Part shown: positions 15,973-23,701 of the stretch, piece after piece
How positions within the stretch are numbered: the first letter of the stretch is position 1
Layout of the letters: each line of letters opens with the position of its first letter
Assembly: GCA_030696545.1 (NCBI GenBank)
Contig: JAUYSA010000106.1
Span: 1-23,842 of the forward strand
Reading direction: 5' to 3'
DNA: 23,842 nucleotides
DNA from: Hyphomonadaceae bacterium
GTDB lineage: Bacteria; Pseudomonadota; Alphaproteobacteria; Caulobacterales; Hyphomonadaceae
Translations under genes and position numbers: made by a program
The notes under the pieces: generated by a model
Seen by the model: the letters and a program-made list of their open reading frames with translations, nothing else
What the model was told of the DNA's origin: nothing
The model's database searches: none

Positions 15973-17631
15973 TCAATTGGGCGCGGCGGCCGTATCCGTG
16001 CCGGTTCCCCGCGCCGCGTCGATGCGTGATTCGAGCGCTGCCCGCTCCACTTCGCTTTTCGCGGCCCACCATGCCGGCAGGTCGGAATTATCCGCAGGCA
16101 GCACCCAGTCCTTGTAAGCCGCCATCTGCGACTTCGGGAAATCAACCGCCTGCCCGCGCAGATACTTGTCGAAGAACCCGCGCACAAAAGCGTTCTGCGC
16201 GCCGATCATCACCTCGGACGGCGTCGATCCCAGCAGCGGATCGCGCAGAGGCGTCCGAATGAACAGCGAAAAATCCGACAGCCCGAGATGCTGCGCACCC
16301 GTCAGCTGTACGCGATGGATGTCCGGATGCGTACCAGCCGTCGCGATGCGCTCATAGGAAAACTCGTTGAAGGCACGCGGCTCTGCCGGCGCCTCCCGTT
16401 CGACAGCGCGGTAGATATTGCTCACGTCTGAATGGAACATCAGGAAAGGCGTCGGCATATCAGCGTTGAACGCGGTGAACTGGAAATCCCCGCCATCGAG
16501 ATTGATGCCCGCCGCGCAACGCGGGTCGATCACGCAGATCGTTCCGCTCGTCGCCCCACCGAACGACATGCCCATTTCACCGACGCGCGCCAGATTGCTG
16601 GCCGCTGCGATCTGCGCAATCGGCTCCGGCACCGCTAGCTTCTGCAACTGGTCGTGCAGGAACAGGCGATCCAGCACCCACGCCCGCGCACTTGCCACAA
16701 CGGTGCGATCCTTTCGCGCGGCCGCCTGCTCACGATACGCGATGTGTCCGGAGATCCGGTCATCCAACGTCAGCCCGCCGAGCGCCTGCGCCTGTGGCCG
16801 GTCTGGCCCCTCGTCGGGCATGTTGCGCGCGAGTTCGTTCAGCTCGGGATCAAACGGAATGACATCGCCATTCTCGAATAGCGTCGCGGAAGAGTCCGAC
16901 GTGTGCTGCACCGAGAAGACAACATAGCCGTGGCTCGCCAGCTCCTCCATCAGCGCCGTGTTCTGGCCGAGGAACGACGTATAGCCATGGCTGTACAACA
17001 CCGCCGGCATGTCTCGCGCCCCGGCGAGCAGCGGCGCATTCTCCCACGAATTCGTCCGCACATGCTTTGTGTAAGAGAAGAACTGCGGGAAGCCCACCGC
17101 CTCGCCCAGCGTCCGCGCCGTGGTCTCGGATTCGCGCTGCGTGAAATAGGGCCGCTGCTGGAGCCCGCTCGTATCACCTGCTGGATACCACACGCGCACC
17201 ACCAGCCGCCTCGGCTCACCCGGCTTTGCATTGAACAGGCCCGGCCGGCTCGCATCCGCCAATTCGAACGTCCGTACTCCGACAGCATACTCACCCGAAG
17301 GCTTTGGCAGCGGGAACACGGGAAACATCACGATCGCCACGACAGCGACCAGCGCCATCAGCGCGAACAGCGTTCCCGACACAAACGGCACGCCGCCCTT
17401 GCGCCCCGCCCTGCGCAGACGGTTGACCAGCAGCACCAGCAACAGCACCGCCGCCACACCAATTCCGGCCGCCGCCTGCCAGCGGTCGTCGAGGAAATCC
17501 GCCACGCCAGCCAGCAAGGCAACACCGGCGGAAGCCAGCAACACCAGCGGCCGCGATGGCGTGCGCCTCACCCACCACGCAACGACAAAGACAGCCAGCG
17601 CAGCAAGCATCAGCATATCGGCAAGCGTCAT
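15973..17631 (-). CDS. membrane-anchored alpha/beta hydrolase, PAF-acetylhydrolase-like
   Basis: 552 residues from the ATG at 17631 (the frame is open to 17763, but the upstream residues are not convincing). The N-terminus has four likely membrane helices at about 4-22, 28-46, 56-72 and 84-104, followed by a periplasmic or cytoplasmic hydrolase domain. YSHGYTSFLGQN (213-224) is the oxyanion region, GMSFGG (354-359) the nucleophile elbow with Ser356, Asp near 379-382 (NLDGGD) and His448 (GAQHLGLSDF) complete a plausible triad. The layout with VRVWYPA and YSHG resembles isoform II platelet-activating-factor acetylhydrolases, which cleave short or oxidised acyl chains from phospholipids. Lying next to a lipid A deacylase-like gene it may also act on envelope lipids; inference only. 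Confidence 0.85.
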   Translation of the reverse strand: MTLADMLMLAALAVFVVAWWVRRTPSRPLVLLASAGVALLAGVADFLDDRWQAAAGIGVAAVLLLVLLVNRLRRAGRKGGVPFVSGTLFALMALVAVVAIVMFPVFPLPKPSGEYAVGVRTFELADASRPGLFNAKPGEPRRLVVRVWYPAGDTSGLQQRPYFTQRESETTARTLGEAVGFPQFFSYTKHVRTNSWENAPLLAGARDMPAVLYSHGYTSFLGQNTALMEELASHGYVVFSVQHTSDSSATLFENGDVIPFDPELNELARNMPDEGPDRPQAQALGGLTLDDRISGHIAYREQAAARKDRTVVASARAWVLDRLFLHDQLQKLAVPEPIAQIAAASNLARVGEMGMSFGGATSGTICVIDPRCAAGINLDGGDFQFTAFNADMPTPFLMFHSDVSNIYRAVEREAPAEPRAFNEFSYERIATAGTHPDIHRVQLTGAQHLGLSDFSLFIRTPLRDPLLGSTPSEVMIGAQNAFVRGFFDKYLRGQAVDFPKSQMAAYKDWVLPADNSDLPAWWAAKSEVERAALESRIDAARGTGTDTAAAPN

Positions 17632-17710
17632 GAATGCGACCCACGTGAAACGACCCGGCGGGACCGTCCGCTTTTCCCGGCGCAATCTCAAGCCCGGCGC
17701 TGCAAGCCCA

Positions 17711-18718
17711 TCAGGCGGGCGCGTGCATCCTGTCGGAAGCGACATAGCGCATCCGGCACACAAAGCCCTCCGGCGGGAATTCCATCACCACCTTGCCGCC
17801 CAACTCATGCGCCAGACCGGCTTCCAGCACGTGCGATCCAAACCCGCGCCGCGTCGGCGAATGCACGCGAGGGCCGCCCGCCTCACTCCACACAATCTCG
17901 ATCAACGCCGGGTCCGACGACACATCAATATTCCACACGACACTGATCGCCCCGCCCGGCGTGGAGAGTGCGCCATACTTGGCGGCGTTGGTCACAAGCT
18001 CATGGAAAGCCATGTTGAGCACCACGGCCGTCTGCGGATTGAGCCGCACAGGCGGACCGGAAATTTCAATACGGCGGCCAGCAGAAGCGTCGGCCGCGTA
18101 TGGCTCAAGCGTGCGGCCGATCACGTCTTTCAGCAGCGCGCCTTCCCATGAATTCTCGGTCAGCAGGTCATGCGCCTTGGCCAGCGACCGCACACGCGCC
18201 GTAAGCGCTTCCATGAACGCAACCGGGCTCTCAGTCGTCCGGTGCGTCTGAAGAGCGAGCGACTGCACGATCGCCAGCGTGTTCTTCACCCGGTGGTTCA
18301 GCTCCGCCACCAGAGAACGCTGGCGCTCCTCTGCCCGCTTCCTGTCGGTGATATCAAGTGACACGCCTTGCGCATAGAACGGCACGCCATCCGCACCGTA
18401 TTCCGCGCGGCCGCGCACCAGTATCCAGACTTGCTCCCCGTCCGGACGATTGACGCGATACTCGACCTCCAGATCCGCCCGCGTCGCCAGCGCGCGCTGG
18501 ATCAGCTCAACACGCATCTTCTGGTCATCAGGATGGATGAGGCCAAGAAGATCCTCATTGGTCATCGGCTGCGATACCGGCCACCCATAGTCCTTGCGGC
18601 AGTGTTCGGATGTCGTCAGCTCGTTCGTCCGCAGGTCAAGCGCCCATGTCCCCATCCGCGCCGCCTGCAGCGCCACTTCGAGCTGCTGTTCGGTCTGGCG
18701 CAGAAGGGGGTCGGTCAT
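17711..18718 (-). CDS. PAS-domain HWE-family sensor histidine kinase
   Basis: 335 residues: PAS fold (about 10-125, with GTWALDLRTNELTTSE, YGWP, IHPDDQ, VEYRVNRPDGEQVWILVRG, ending DITDRKRAEE), then the phospho-acceptor helix ELNHRVKNTLAIVQSLA with His142, then an ATPase domain with N-box MAFHELVTNAAKYGAL (236-251) and WSEAGGP (277-283), the Trp-x-Glu that names the HWE class. No membrane segment, so it senses a cytosolic signal. The ATG overlaps the stop of the upstream response regulator gene by 4 bases (ATGA at 18715-18718), making the two a cognate pair. HWE kinases in alphaproteobacteria are linked to light sensing and the general stress response; no PhyR/NepR/EcfG genes are visible here. 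Confidence 0.93.
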   Translation of the reverse strand: MTDPLLRQTEQQLEVALQAARMGTWALDLRTNELTTSEHCRKDYGWPVSQPMTNEDLLGLIHPDDQKMRVELIQRALATRADLEVEYRVNRPDGEQVWILVRGRAEYGADGVPFYAQGVSLDITDRKRAEERQRSLVAELNHRVKNTLAIVQSLALQTHRTTESPVAFMEALTARVRSLAKAHDLLTENSWEGALLKDVIGRTLEPYAADASAGRRIEISGPPVRLNPQTAVVLNMAFHELVTNAAKYGALSTPGGAISVVWNIDVSSDPALIEIVWSEAGGPRVHSPTRRGFGSHVLEAGLAHELGGKVVMEFPPEGFVCRMRYVASDRMHAPA

Positions 18719-19101
18719 GTCCGCCCTTCCATGGCGCTCTCCAGCACGCGTCCGAGGTCAGCCGGGTCGATCGGCTTGATCAGGATGGCGAAAGGATGAT
18801 CCTCGTTGATCCTTGCGATCGTCGGCCCCTCGCTCGATCCGGTCACATAGATGATACGCGTATCGATCGCCCTGCAGATCTCGATGGCCGCGTCGATGCC
18901 GTCCTTGTCTCCATCGAGGCGCACATCCATCAGGATGCAGTCGGGCTTGTGCTGCAGCGCCATCTCGACCGCCTCGGCCGCCGTGCCGGCCGTGCCACAG
19001 ATCTCGAAGCCATGGGCCTCCGACCATATGCGAAGGAATTCCACAATCAGGAACTGATCGTCGACAATCAGAACCCGCCCCTTGGAAGCTGCCGACCCCA
19101 T
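18715..19101 (-). CDS. single-domain response regulator
   Basis: 128 residues comprising only a receiver domain: acidic pair Asp14-Asp15 (VDDQ), phospho-acceptor Asp59 (LMDVRLDG), Thr87 (VTGSS) and Lys109 (IKPID), all canonical. There is no output domain, so it works through protein contacts, as do CheY/Spo0F-like or SdrG-type regulators. The ATG at 19101 has GGAG 5 bases upstream. It is translationally coupled to the HWE kinase downstream. RLDGDKDGIDAA after the Asp is the pattern of receivers paired with HWE and HisKA_2 kinases. Confidence 0.93.
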   Translation of the reverse strand: MGSAASKGRVLIVDDQFLIVEFLRIWSEAHGFEICGTAGTAAEAVEMALQHKPDCILMDVRLDGDKDGIDAAIEICRAIDTRIIYVTGSSEGPTIARINEDHPFAILIKPIDPADLGRVLESAMEGRT

Positions 19102-19252
19102 CCCATCTCCGATACCGGCGCCCGGAACCCGCCGGGACTGCCTGCAAGCTGCTTAGCCGAAAGCTAGTTCAAGGCGCCCCATCGCGCCAGCGCCAGGTGC
19201 TGTAGCCTTTGCCCGCCCGTGAAGCCGGGTGCGGACTTGAAATCCGGATCAC

Positions 19253-19759
19253 TCAACGCCGGCGTTCGCGCAGTGCGCTTTTCCTTCCCGCAGAGGCAGC
19301 TTTCGTAGTTCCTTTCGACGGCGTGGACGCCAGATCTTCCGTGCGACTTGCAGTCTTTGTGACCTTCGCGGATTTACCGCCAGCTTGGGCAGAACCCTGT
19401 GCGCCTTCCGAGGTTTTTGCACGCGGCGTTGACTGGTCTCTGCCCGTGTCGCCTTCGTCGCGCCCTAGCGCCGCCAGCGTCAGCGACAGCAGCTCAACAG
19501 TCGCAAGATGATTTTTCGCTGCCAGCTCCCGGGCATCCGCCCGGTCGATCGCCGCGTCTGCGGCCATGAACAGCAGGTGCTTCACCCCCACAAAGGTCGC
19601 GTGCGCGAGGTTGTACTGGGCTTCCTTGTGCTTTCCCTTTTCGTGGTCGGCTTCCGCAAGTTCCCCAAACCGCTGAACTATGGTGAGAGCCTGTTCGTAG
19701 GTCCTGAAGTCCTTGTCGGCTCGCATCGTCACACTCCACGGCTGATTGTCGTCATCCAT
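19253..19759 (-). CDS. hypothetical helical protein with a basic C-terminal tail
   Basis: 168 residues; I do not recognise a family. Residues about 15-100 look helical (YEQALTIVQRFGELAEADHEKGKHKEAQYNLAHATFVGVKHLL, then AADAAIDRADARELAAKNHLATVELLSLTLAALG), possibly a four-helix or TPR-like bundle. From about residue 102 the sequence is Ser/Thr/Lys/Ala/Gly-rich and disordered, ending ALRERRR, a basic tail of histone-H1-like character that could bind nucleic acid or be a granule-binding phasin-like extension. The length of the N-terminal part would also suit a phasin-type amphipathic protein, but no phasin motif is seen. It lies between two kinase operons on the same strand with 150-base gaps either side. 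Confidence 0.6.
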   Translation of the reverse strand: MDDDNQPWSVTMRADKDFRTYEQALTIVQRFGELAEADHEKGKHKEAQYNLAHATFVGVKHLLFMAADAAIDRADARELAAKNHLATVELLSLTLAALGRDEGDTGRDQSTPRAKTSEGAQGSAQAGGKSAKVTKTASRTEDLASTPSKGTTKAASAGRKSALRERRR

Positions 19760-19856
19760 AGCGCGTTTCGGATGAAGCAGGGGTCTAATGTTGGAAGTTC
19801 CTGACGAGGGCGCGATCCGCAGGCGCTAAAGGCGCACGCACGCCTTCGACGGCGCG

Positions 19857-20960
19857 TCACGCAGCCGGATCAGCATTCTCCGGAGCAGCATCGGCGCGAC
19901 TGAATATGATCGTCGCCCGCATTCCGCCGTCCGGCTTCGACTGGATACTCAGCTCAGCGCCTGCGTTCTGCTTCAGGGACTGGACGATAAGCGCCGTCAT
20001 CTTTCCGGGAACCGGCCACACAGCATCGGCTTGCAGCCCGACACCGTCGTCGGCCACGATAACCCTGCAGCCCGTTTCGTCGACCAGACTATGGAGCGTG
20101 ATCGTTCCACCCTCGCGACTCGTGAACGCGTGCTTGAGGGAATTGGTCAGAAGCTCGTTGACGACCAGCCCGGTTGGCATGGCGACGTTGATCGACACCG
20201 GCCAGGTATCGACCTTGAGATCGAGGCGTATGCCTTCGACAGCGTGAGCAAGCATGACCGAGGAAGCGATCTGGCTGAGGTAAACGCCCAGATCGATACT
20301 GTCATCGACGCGGCTTTCCGCCATTGAGCGATACAGGAGCGAAAGCGACTCAATCCTGCCAGCTAGCCGGTCAAACGGCTCCTTCGCAGGATTGCCCCGA
20401 AGATTGCGCGCCTCGATACGGATAAGAGCCGTGATCATCTGGAGATTGTTTTTCACGCGATGCTGCAACTCGCGAAGCAGGATGTCTTTCGCCAGCAACT
20501 GTTCCGCGAGTTTTTCCTGATCGGTTGGAGAGCGCTCTCGGACGTCGGCAAGCGCTACAAGTCTGTAGGTCGGATTTCCTGCATCGCTGAGAATGATGTT
20601 GGACCACGCATCCACGGAAACAGGCTGAGGCTCTTTCTCGATCCTGAATACGCCGAGATAATCTTCCTCTCCGACGACAGCCTCCTGCAGGGGCTGTTCG
20701 CTTCCCGCTCCCGTTGCCGTCCCCGGCAATATCCGCCAGGTCTGGCCGAGGATCGATCCCGCCGGCTTGCCGATCAGACGCTCGAATCCGAGGTTGGCAT
20801 AAGTGATGGTCTCCACAGGACCGAGCTGGGACACAGCGACCGCGAAGGGCATGTGATCAAGAAACTGCTTGAAGCGATCGCTCTCCAGGGCAGAGGCCAG
20901 ATGCGGCGTCTCTGACAGGTGATCCGGGCCCTGCGGAAGCTCGTCGTCATTGGGGGCCAT
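19857..20960 (-). CDS. PAS-domain HisKA_2/HWE-like sensor histidine kinase
   Basis: 367 residues from the ATG at 20960, chosen because GGAG lies 8 bases upstream; an ATG at 21011 and a TTG at 21035 in the same frame are alternatives. After a polar leader comes a PAS fold (about residues 28-140: FAVAVSQLGPVETITYANLGFERLIGKP, ILGQTWRILPG). The dimerisation/phospho-acceptor segment is LLRELQHRVKNNLQMITALI with His167, the HisKA_2 type, and the ATPase domain has VVNELLTNSLKHAFTS (N-box) and ADDGVGLQAD (G1 box). The PAS core with GRTWR-like ILGQTWR suggests LOV-like kinship, but the flavin cysteine motif NCRFLQ is absent. No adjacent response regulator is on this transcript, so its partner may be the regulator at 18715. 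Confidence 0.9.
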   Translation of the reverse strand: MAPNDDELPQGPDHLSETPHLASALESDRFKQFLDHMPFAVAVSQLGPVETITYANLGFERLIGKPAGSILGQTWRILPGTATGAGSEQPLQEAVVGEEDYLGVFRIEKEPQPVSVDAWSNIILSDAGNPTYRLVALADVRERSPTDQEKLAEQLLAKDILLRELQHRVKNNLQMITALIRIEARNLRGNPAKEPFDRLAGRIESLSLLYRSMAESRVDDSIDLGVYLSQIASSVMLAHAVEGIRLDLKVDTWPVSINVAMPTGLVVNELLTNSLKHAFTSREGGTITLHSLVDETGCRVIVADDGVGLQADAVWPVPGKMTALIVQSLKQNAGAELSIQSKPDGGMRATIIFSRADAAPENADPAA

Positions 20961-21227
20961 GCGAAGGTCTCCGTCCCAGCCACGGGGAAGCAAATTTTGA
21001 ACATCGCCCATTGAACCGAAGCCCCGCTTTGGCAAGGCCTTTCAGCAGATCAACGGAGTTCCATGGCAGGCCGAACATGCGGCGATATGAGACGCGGTGG
21101 CTGCGAGCCCGACCCAAGGCCCAGGCAACTGGCGGTGGGTGCAGTCAGGCGCCAACACTTCTCTCGCAAGCGAATCCTGACCGACGAACACGCCTGTTCG
21201 GCTTCCAACCAGTCAATGGCAGATCCC

Positions 21228-21258
21228 AAACAGGCTCAAAAAACTCCAAAGCCTGTTT
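21228..21258. repeat. 9-bp inverted repeat with AACAGGC core
   Basis: AAACAGGCT (21228-21236) and AGCCTGTTT (21250-21258) are perfectly complementary around a 13-base AT-rich centre. It may be a protein-binding dyad or a hairpin; the same word recurs nearby. Confidence 0.55.
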
Positions 21259-21321
21259 CCATCGGCCCGCCAATAGAAAGCACATAAAAATCAGGGCGAT
21301 GTTCGGCCATTTCAGCGGGAG

Positions 21322-21357
21322 AAACAGGCGGATAAACAGACGGATAAACAGGCGAGG
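21322..21357. repeat. three tandem 12-bp repeats
   Basis: AAACAGGCGGAT, AAACAGACGGAT and AAACAGGCGAGG in head-to-tail order, period 12 (a multiple of about one helical turn plus). The core AACAGGC also occurs at 21192-21198 and 21251-21257 (inverted) and 21229-21235, suggesting iteron-like or regulatory sites. Confidence 0.6.
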
Positions 21358-21659
21358 ATCAGGTGCCGAACACATAGGAAAGACAAGGGCTCCCCAGCCT
21401 ATAACGGCCATGCTCAAACTGGCCGTCCCCTGGTCAAGGAGAATACGAAAAGTCCTCTTACAGGCCGCTAGCATTTGCGTGCAGCATTACCAAAAAGCCC
21501 CCCACCAGCTGTTCGAGTTAGCGGCCCAGCTAGTAGTTGACTGCATTCCGCTAATCGAGCGACGAATTTGTTGCATCAGGCACTTGAGCTTCCGCCCGCC
21601 ACATCCGGACTACCCCGTACGTTGACTGTTCAAGCGTGGGACAACAGGGTTGTCACGCG

Positions 21660-21679
21660 ACCAAACTGGTCGGTTTGGT
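21660..21679. promoter_or_regulatory. 20-bp dyad, candidate operator
   Basis: ACCAAAC-N6-GTTTGGT is a perfect 7-bp inverted repeat 31 bases upstream of the ATG at 21711. Size and symmetry suit a TetR-family or similar dimeric repressor site; no such regulator is encoded in the window. Confidence 0.45.
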
Positions 21680-21710
21680 AATCTCCTCAGCGAGTTGAAT
21701 CGAGAGCCCG

Positions 21711-22499
21711 ATGTCGCGATACGAAAGTTTTTGGGATCGCCCGCTCGATCAACGCTTCATTGATGATCCGGAATGGCGCGGCGGCTTGAAACTTGAGCTT
21801 ACTGGTCCAGACCCTCTCCGCTCGTTTGGTGTCATCGAGGATGCGGCTGGCGAAATCGAAAAGATTGCTCGCGGCCTCAGTCCGACCAGCGGTGCGGACG
21901 GCTTTCGGGAAACCTGCCTGCTGATGGGAGGCGCGCTCGCCGGAAGGTCTGCATCAATTGCCGCGTGGGATAAATACGTGGTGCAAGATGAACGTCACCC
22001 ATATGAAGTCTTCGCCGCCGAGAAAAATAATGCCGGCGTTGAGTGGTGGTTTTCTGACGTTGTCGGACGCCTCCTTGCAGGCGGCCGACATGGATGGCTG
22101 AGTTTATGGTTCAATGTTCGAACGGTACTTGAGCTTCACCAACTCGATAGCAATCCCAACCGGATCCTGTCTCTCATCGAACTAACTACACGACGCTTTC
22201 ATGCGAATGAGGACTCTTCGACGATTTGGACACCGGGTCTCATTATCGGTCAGGCGGCGCCCTGGATTGCAGTGAACGACGCCGTAACCATCGCCGGATC
22301 CTCCACCCAGGCGATAGTTGCAGCGCATACCGGAACCGATGCATTCGTTATGCACGCAAGGCTAGCTGATATTGCGGTGAATTTTCTTTTGGCAGCAATC
22401 GACCAAGGATCGCCGGTATTGCCATCGATCGCACTATTGATGCAAAGCGCGTTGATCGGCGCTCGCATTCCTATTGGCTCGCCGACCAGCGCTCTGTAA
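21711..22499 (+). CDS. hypothetical protein, family not recognised
   Basis: 262 residues, probably soluble and cytoplasmic, no signal peptide. The sequence is largely helical with many Trp residues (ESFWDRPLD, EWWFSDVVGRLL, GWLSLWFNV) and a hydrophobic C-terminal third (AVNFLLAAIDQGSPVLPSIALLMQSALIGARIPIG). I see no known catalytic motif. The start ATG at 21711 has GAGAG 7 bases upstream and a 20-bp dyad 31 bases before it. Codon choice is less GC-rich than in the core genes. It ends 14 bases from the stop of the convergent PP2C-like gene. The tight convergence and shared low GC suggest the two arrived together. Function unknown; a role with the phosphatase-like neighbour is only a guess. Confidence 0.7.
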   Translation: MSRYESFWDRPLDQRFIDDPEWRGGLKLELTGPDPLRSFGVIEDAAGEIEKIARGLSPTSGADGFRETCLLMGGALAGRSASIAAWDKYVVQDERHPYEVFAAEKNNAGVEWWFSDVVGRLLAGGRHGWLSLWFNVRTVLELHQLDSNPNRILSLIELTTRRFHANEDSSTIWTPGLIIGQAAPWIAVNDAVTIAGSSTQAIVAAHTGTDAFVMHARLADIAVNFLLAAIDQGSPVLPSIALLMQSALIGARIPIGSPTSAL

Positions 22500-22513
22500 T
22501 CGAGAAGAGCCAG

Positions 22514-23353
22514 TTAGCCTGATTGTATTTGGATAAAGGCGCGGTCATCGAATGACGTCCAGCCCTTTCCGCGACCATGAACAGTTTCAAATCTGCTGAC
22601 CATCATGGGGTCATCAAGAAGAGCGCTTTCAAGCTCAAGTTCGCTGCTTTGCAGCTCGCGCGGAGGGAACGGATATCCGTCCGTCGCGAGCGTGATGGTT
22701 TTGACTCCCGCGTCTACAGAAAAAACTTCGACAAACGGCGGCGGAATATCAATGCCGTTGAGGGCACCAAAGCCAAATGTCCCATAGTTGTTGGCCAGCT
22801 GACCCAGCGTATCATCCAGCATCTGCTGAAATTCCACATCGTGGACTCCGCCGGTCAGCTCATGTCTGGAAAATCCTTTGGCAGCCAGAGCCTGCACATA
22901 AACAGCTCTGAAGGATGCCGCTCTCGTAAAGGCAGGCAACTGGCCAGCGACGACTTCATCGTCGAAAATTACCCAAGGATTGCCGACCCTCCAGACCTCG
23001 CGACGCTTCTTGTGCAGTACCGCAAACATAGCAGCTCCGGTCGAAGGGAAAGGCAACATTTTTCTGTTTAACTTCAGCCCTTCGATCGTTCGGGTTACCT
23101 CCCTCACAAATTCGCCAGCGGTCATCGCAGGGTCGAGCGTTGAAAAGCAATTTGACACAACACCTGCTACCAAAGCGGCAGGTCGCTGGCCGTCTACACT
23201 TGGAGCACCACCAGGTGCGGAAGCGTCAATGACTCCCAGGTAACTCGAGTTGTCGACGATGATATCCTGGCATAATTGGTCCGCTCCTCGTCTTGAGACG
23301 CAGAAGCTCTCCTTCACAAAAAACTGACTATCAGCCGCACCCGACACGCGCAT
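22514..23353 (-). CDS. divergent PP2C-like (PPM-type) protein phosphatase
   Basis: 279 residues that I align by motif to PPM/PP2C metal-dependent Ser/Thr phosphatases: CQDIIV (motif of NEDS), LGVIDASAPGG (VxDGxGG), PSTGAAMFAVLH (GSTA), WRVGNPWVIFDD (VGDSRxY), TLATDGYPFPP (LxSDG) and SFDDRAFIQI (DDxTxV). The order and spacing fit. The aspartates of motifs LGVID, ATDG and DDR are kept, but the GD of VGDS is replaced by GN, so metal binding may be altered. Protein is cytoplasmic. The ATG at 23353 begins MRVSGAADSQFF; no strong SD is visible. Convergent with the unknown gene at 21711. Alternative: a non-catalytic PP2C-fold binder. Confidence 0.6.
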   Translation of the reverse strand: MRVSGAADSQFFVKESFCVSRRGADQLCQDIIVDNSSYLGVIDASAPGGAPSVDGQRPAALVAGVVSNCFSTLDPAMTAGEFVREVTRTIEGLKLNRKMLPFPSTGAAMFAVLHKKRREVWRVGNPWVIFDDEVVAGQLPAFTRAASFRAVYVQALAAKGFSRHELTGGVHDVEFQQMLDDTLGQLANNYGTFGFGALNGIDIPPPFVEVFSVDAGVKTITLATDGYPFPPRELQSSELELESALLDDPMMVSRFETVHGRGKGWTSFDDRAFIQIQSG

Positions 23354-23424
23354 CTCCGCAAAACGCTTGGTCGCCTAGTTAGTCGGATTTGCGATGTTGA
23401 TCTAGGTGACGAGCCTCTTGCGCT

Positions 23425-23598
23425 CTAGAATAAAAGGAAATCCAGCGCTGTAGCGGCCCTATAGACAGAACGGAGTGGGCAACTTGTTTGCTTCATCCAG
23501 CGGCAAAGATCATCTACATCGTCACAAGAGAGCGCTCCCTCAAGTAACGCCTTCGCTCTGGGCAAGCGCTGTACATACCCCGCTTCTCCCGCTGCCAC
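23425..23598 (-). CDS. possible small gene or remnant, 57 residues
   Basis: A GTG-started frame on the minus strand, closed by a TAG at 23425-23427. The product reads smoothly as protein, with YVQRLPRAKALLEGALSC, DDVDDLCRWMKQ and RSVYRAATALDFLLF, which looks like the C-terminal part of a helical protein. It has no SD, and the frame is bounded upstream by a TAA at about 23624. It might be the 3' end of a deleted gene. I do not recognise its family. Confidence 0.2.
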   Translation of the reverse strand: MAAGEAGYVQRLPRAKALLEGALSCDDVDDLCRWMKQTSCPLRSVYRAATALDFLLF

Positions 23599-23651
23599 AT
23601 CAGCGTCTGAACCGGCAATCCCGGCTTAGGACGATGTCATAATGCCAACTC

Positions 23652-23701
23652 GGACTTACGTGACAGACCAGCATCTATTGGTATGGTTTGTTGGTAAGTC
23701 C
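23652..23701. repeat. 8-bp inverted repeat upstream of the carbamoyltransferase gene
   Basis: GGACTTAC (23652-23659) and GTAAGTCC (23694-23701), perfect, 34 bases apart, ending 19 bases before the ATG at 23721. A leader hairpin or regulator site is possible. Confidence 0.4.

Larger units (their letters stand above)
20961..21710. other. 750-bp intergenic stretch with repeat cluster and no convincing gene
   Basis: GC content drops visibly. The stretch contains five exact copies of AACAGGC or its complement between 21192 and 21353 plus one degenerate copy, a hairpin, and a dyad at the right end. One minus-strand open frame (21145-21474) could encode a hydrophobic 109-residue product, but it depends on the repeats (RLFIRLFIRLFLPL) and has no SD; I do not support it as a gene. 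No transposase remnant was recognised. Confidence 0.5.

Noticed and set aside
16903..17946. Plus-strand frame of 347 codons opposite the PAF-AH-like gene
   Set aside because: Composition dominated by Arg, His and Gln, typical of a high-GC antisense shadow; the minus-strand hydrolase has a full catalytic triad.
21145..21474. Minus-strand frame of 109 codons with hydrophobic stretches
   Set aside because: Membrane-like runs come from the repeats, no SD, no recognisable family; kept only as a remark in the intergenic entry.
21011..21625. Plus-strand frame of 204 codons in the repeat region
   Set aside because: It starts inside the opposite kinase gene's leader, is Arg/Pro-rich, and includes the 12-bp repeats as RRINRRINRR; no SD or family.
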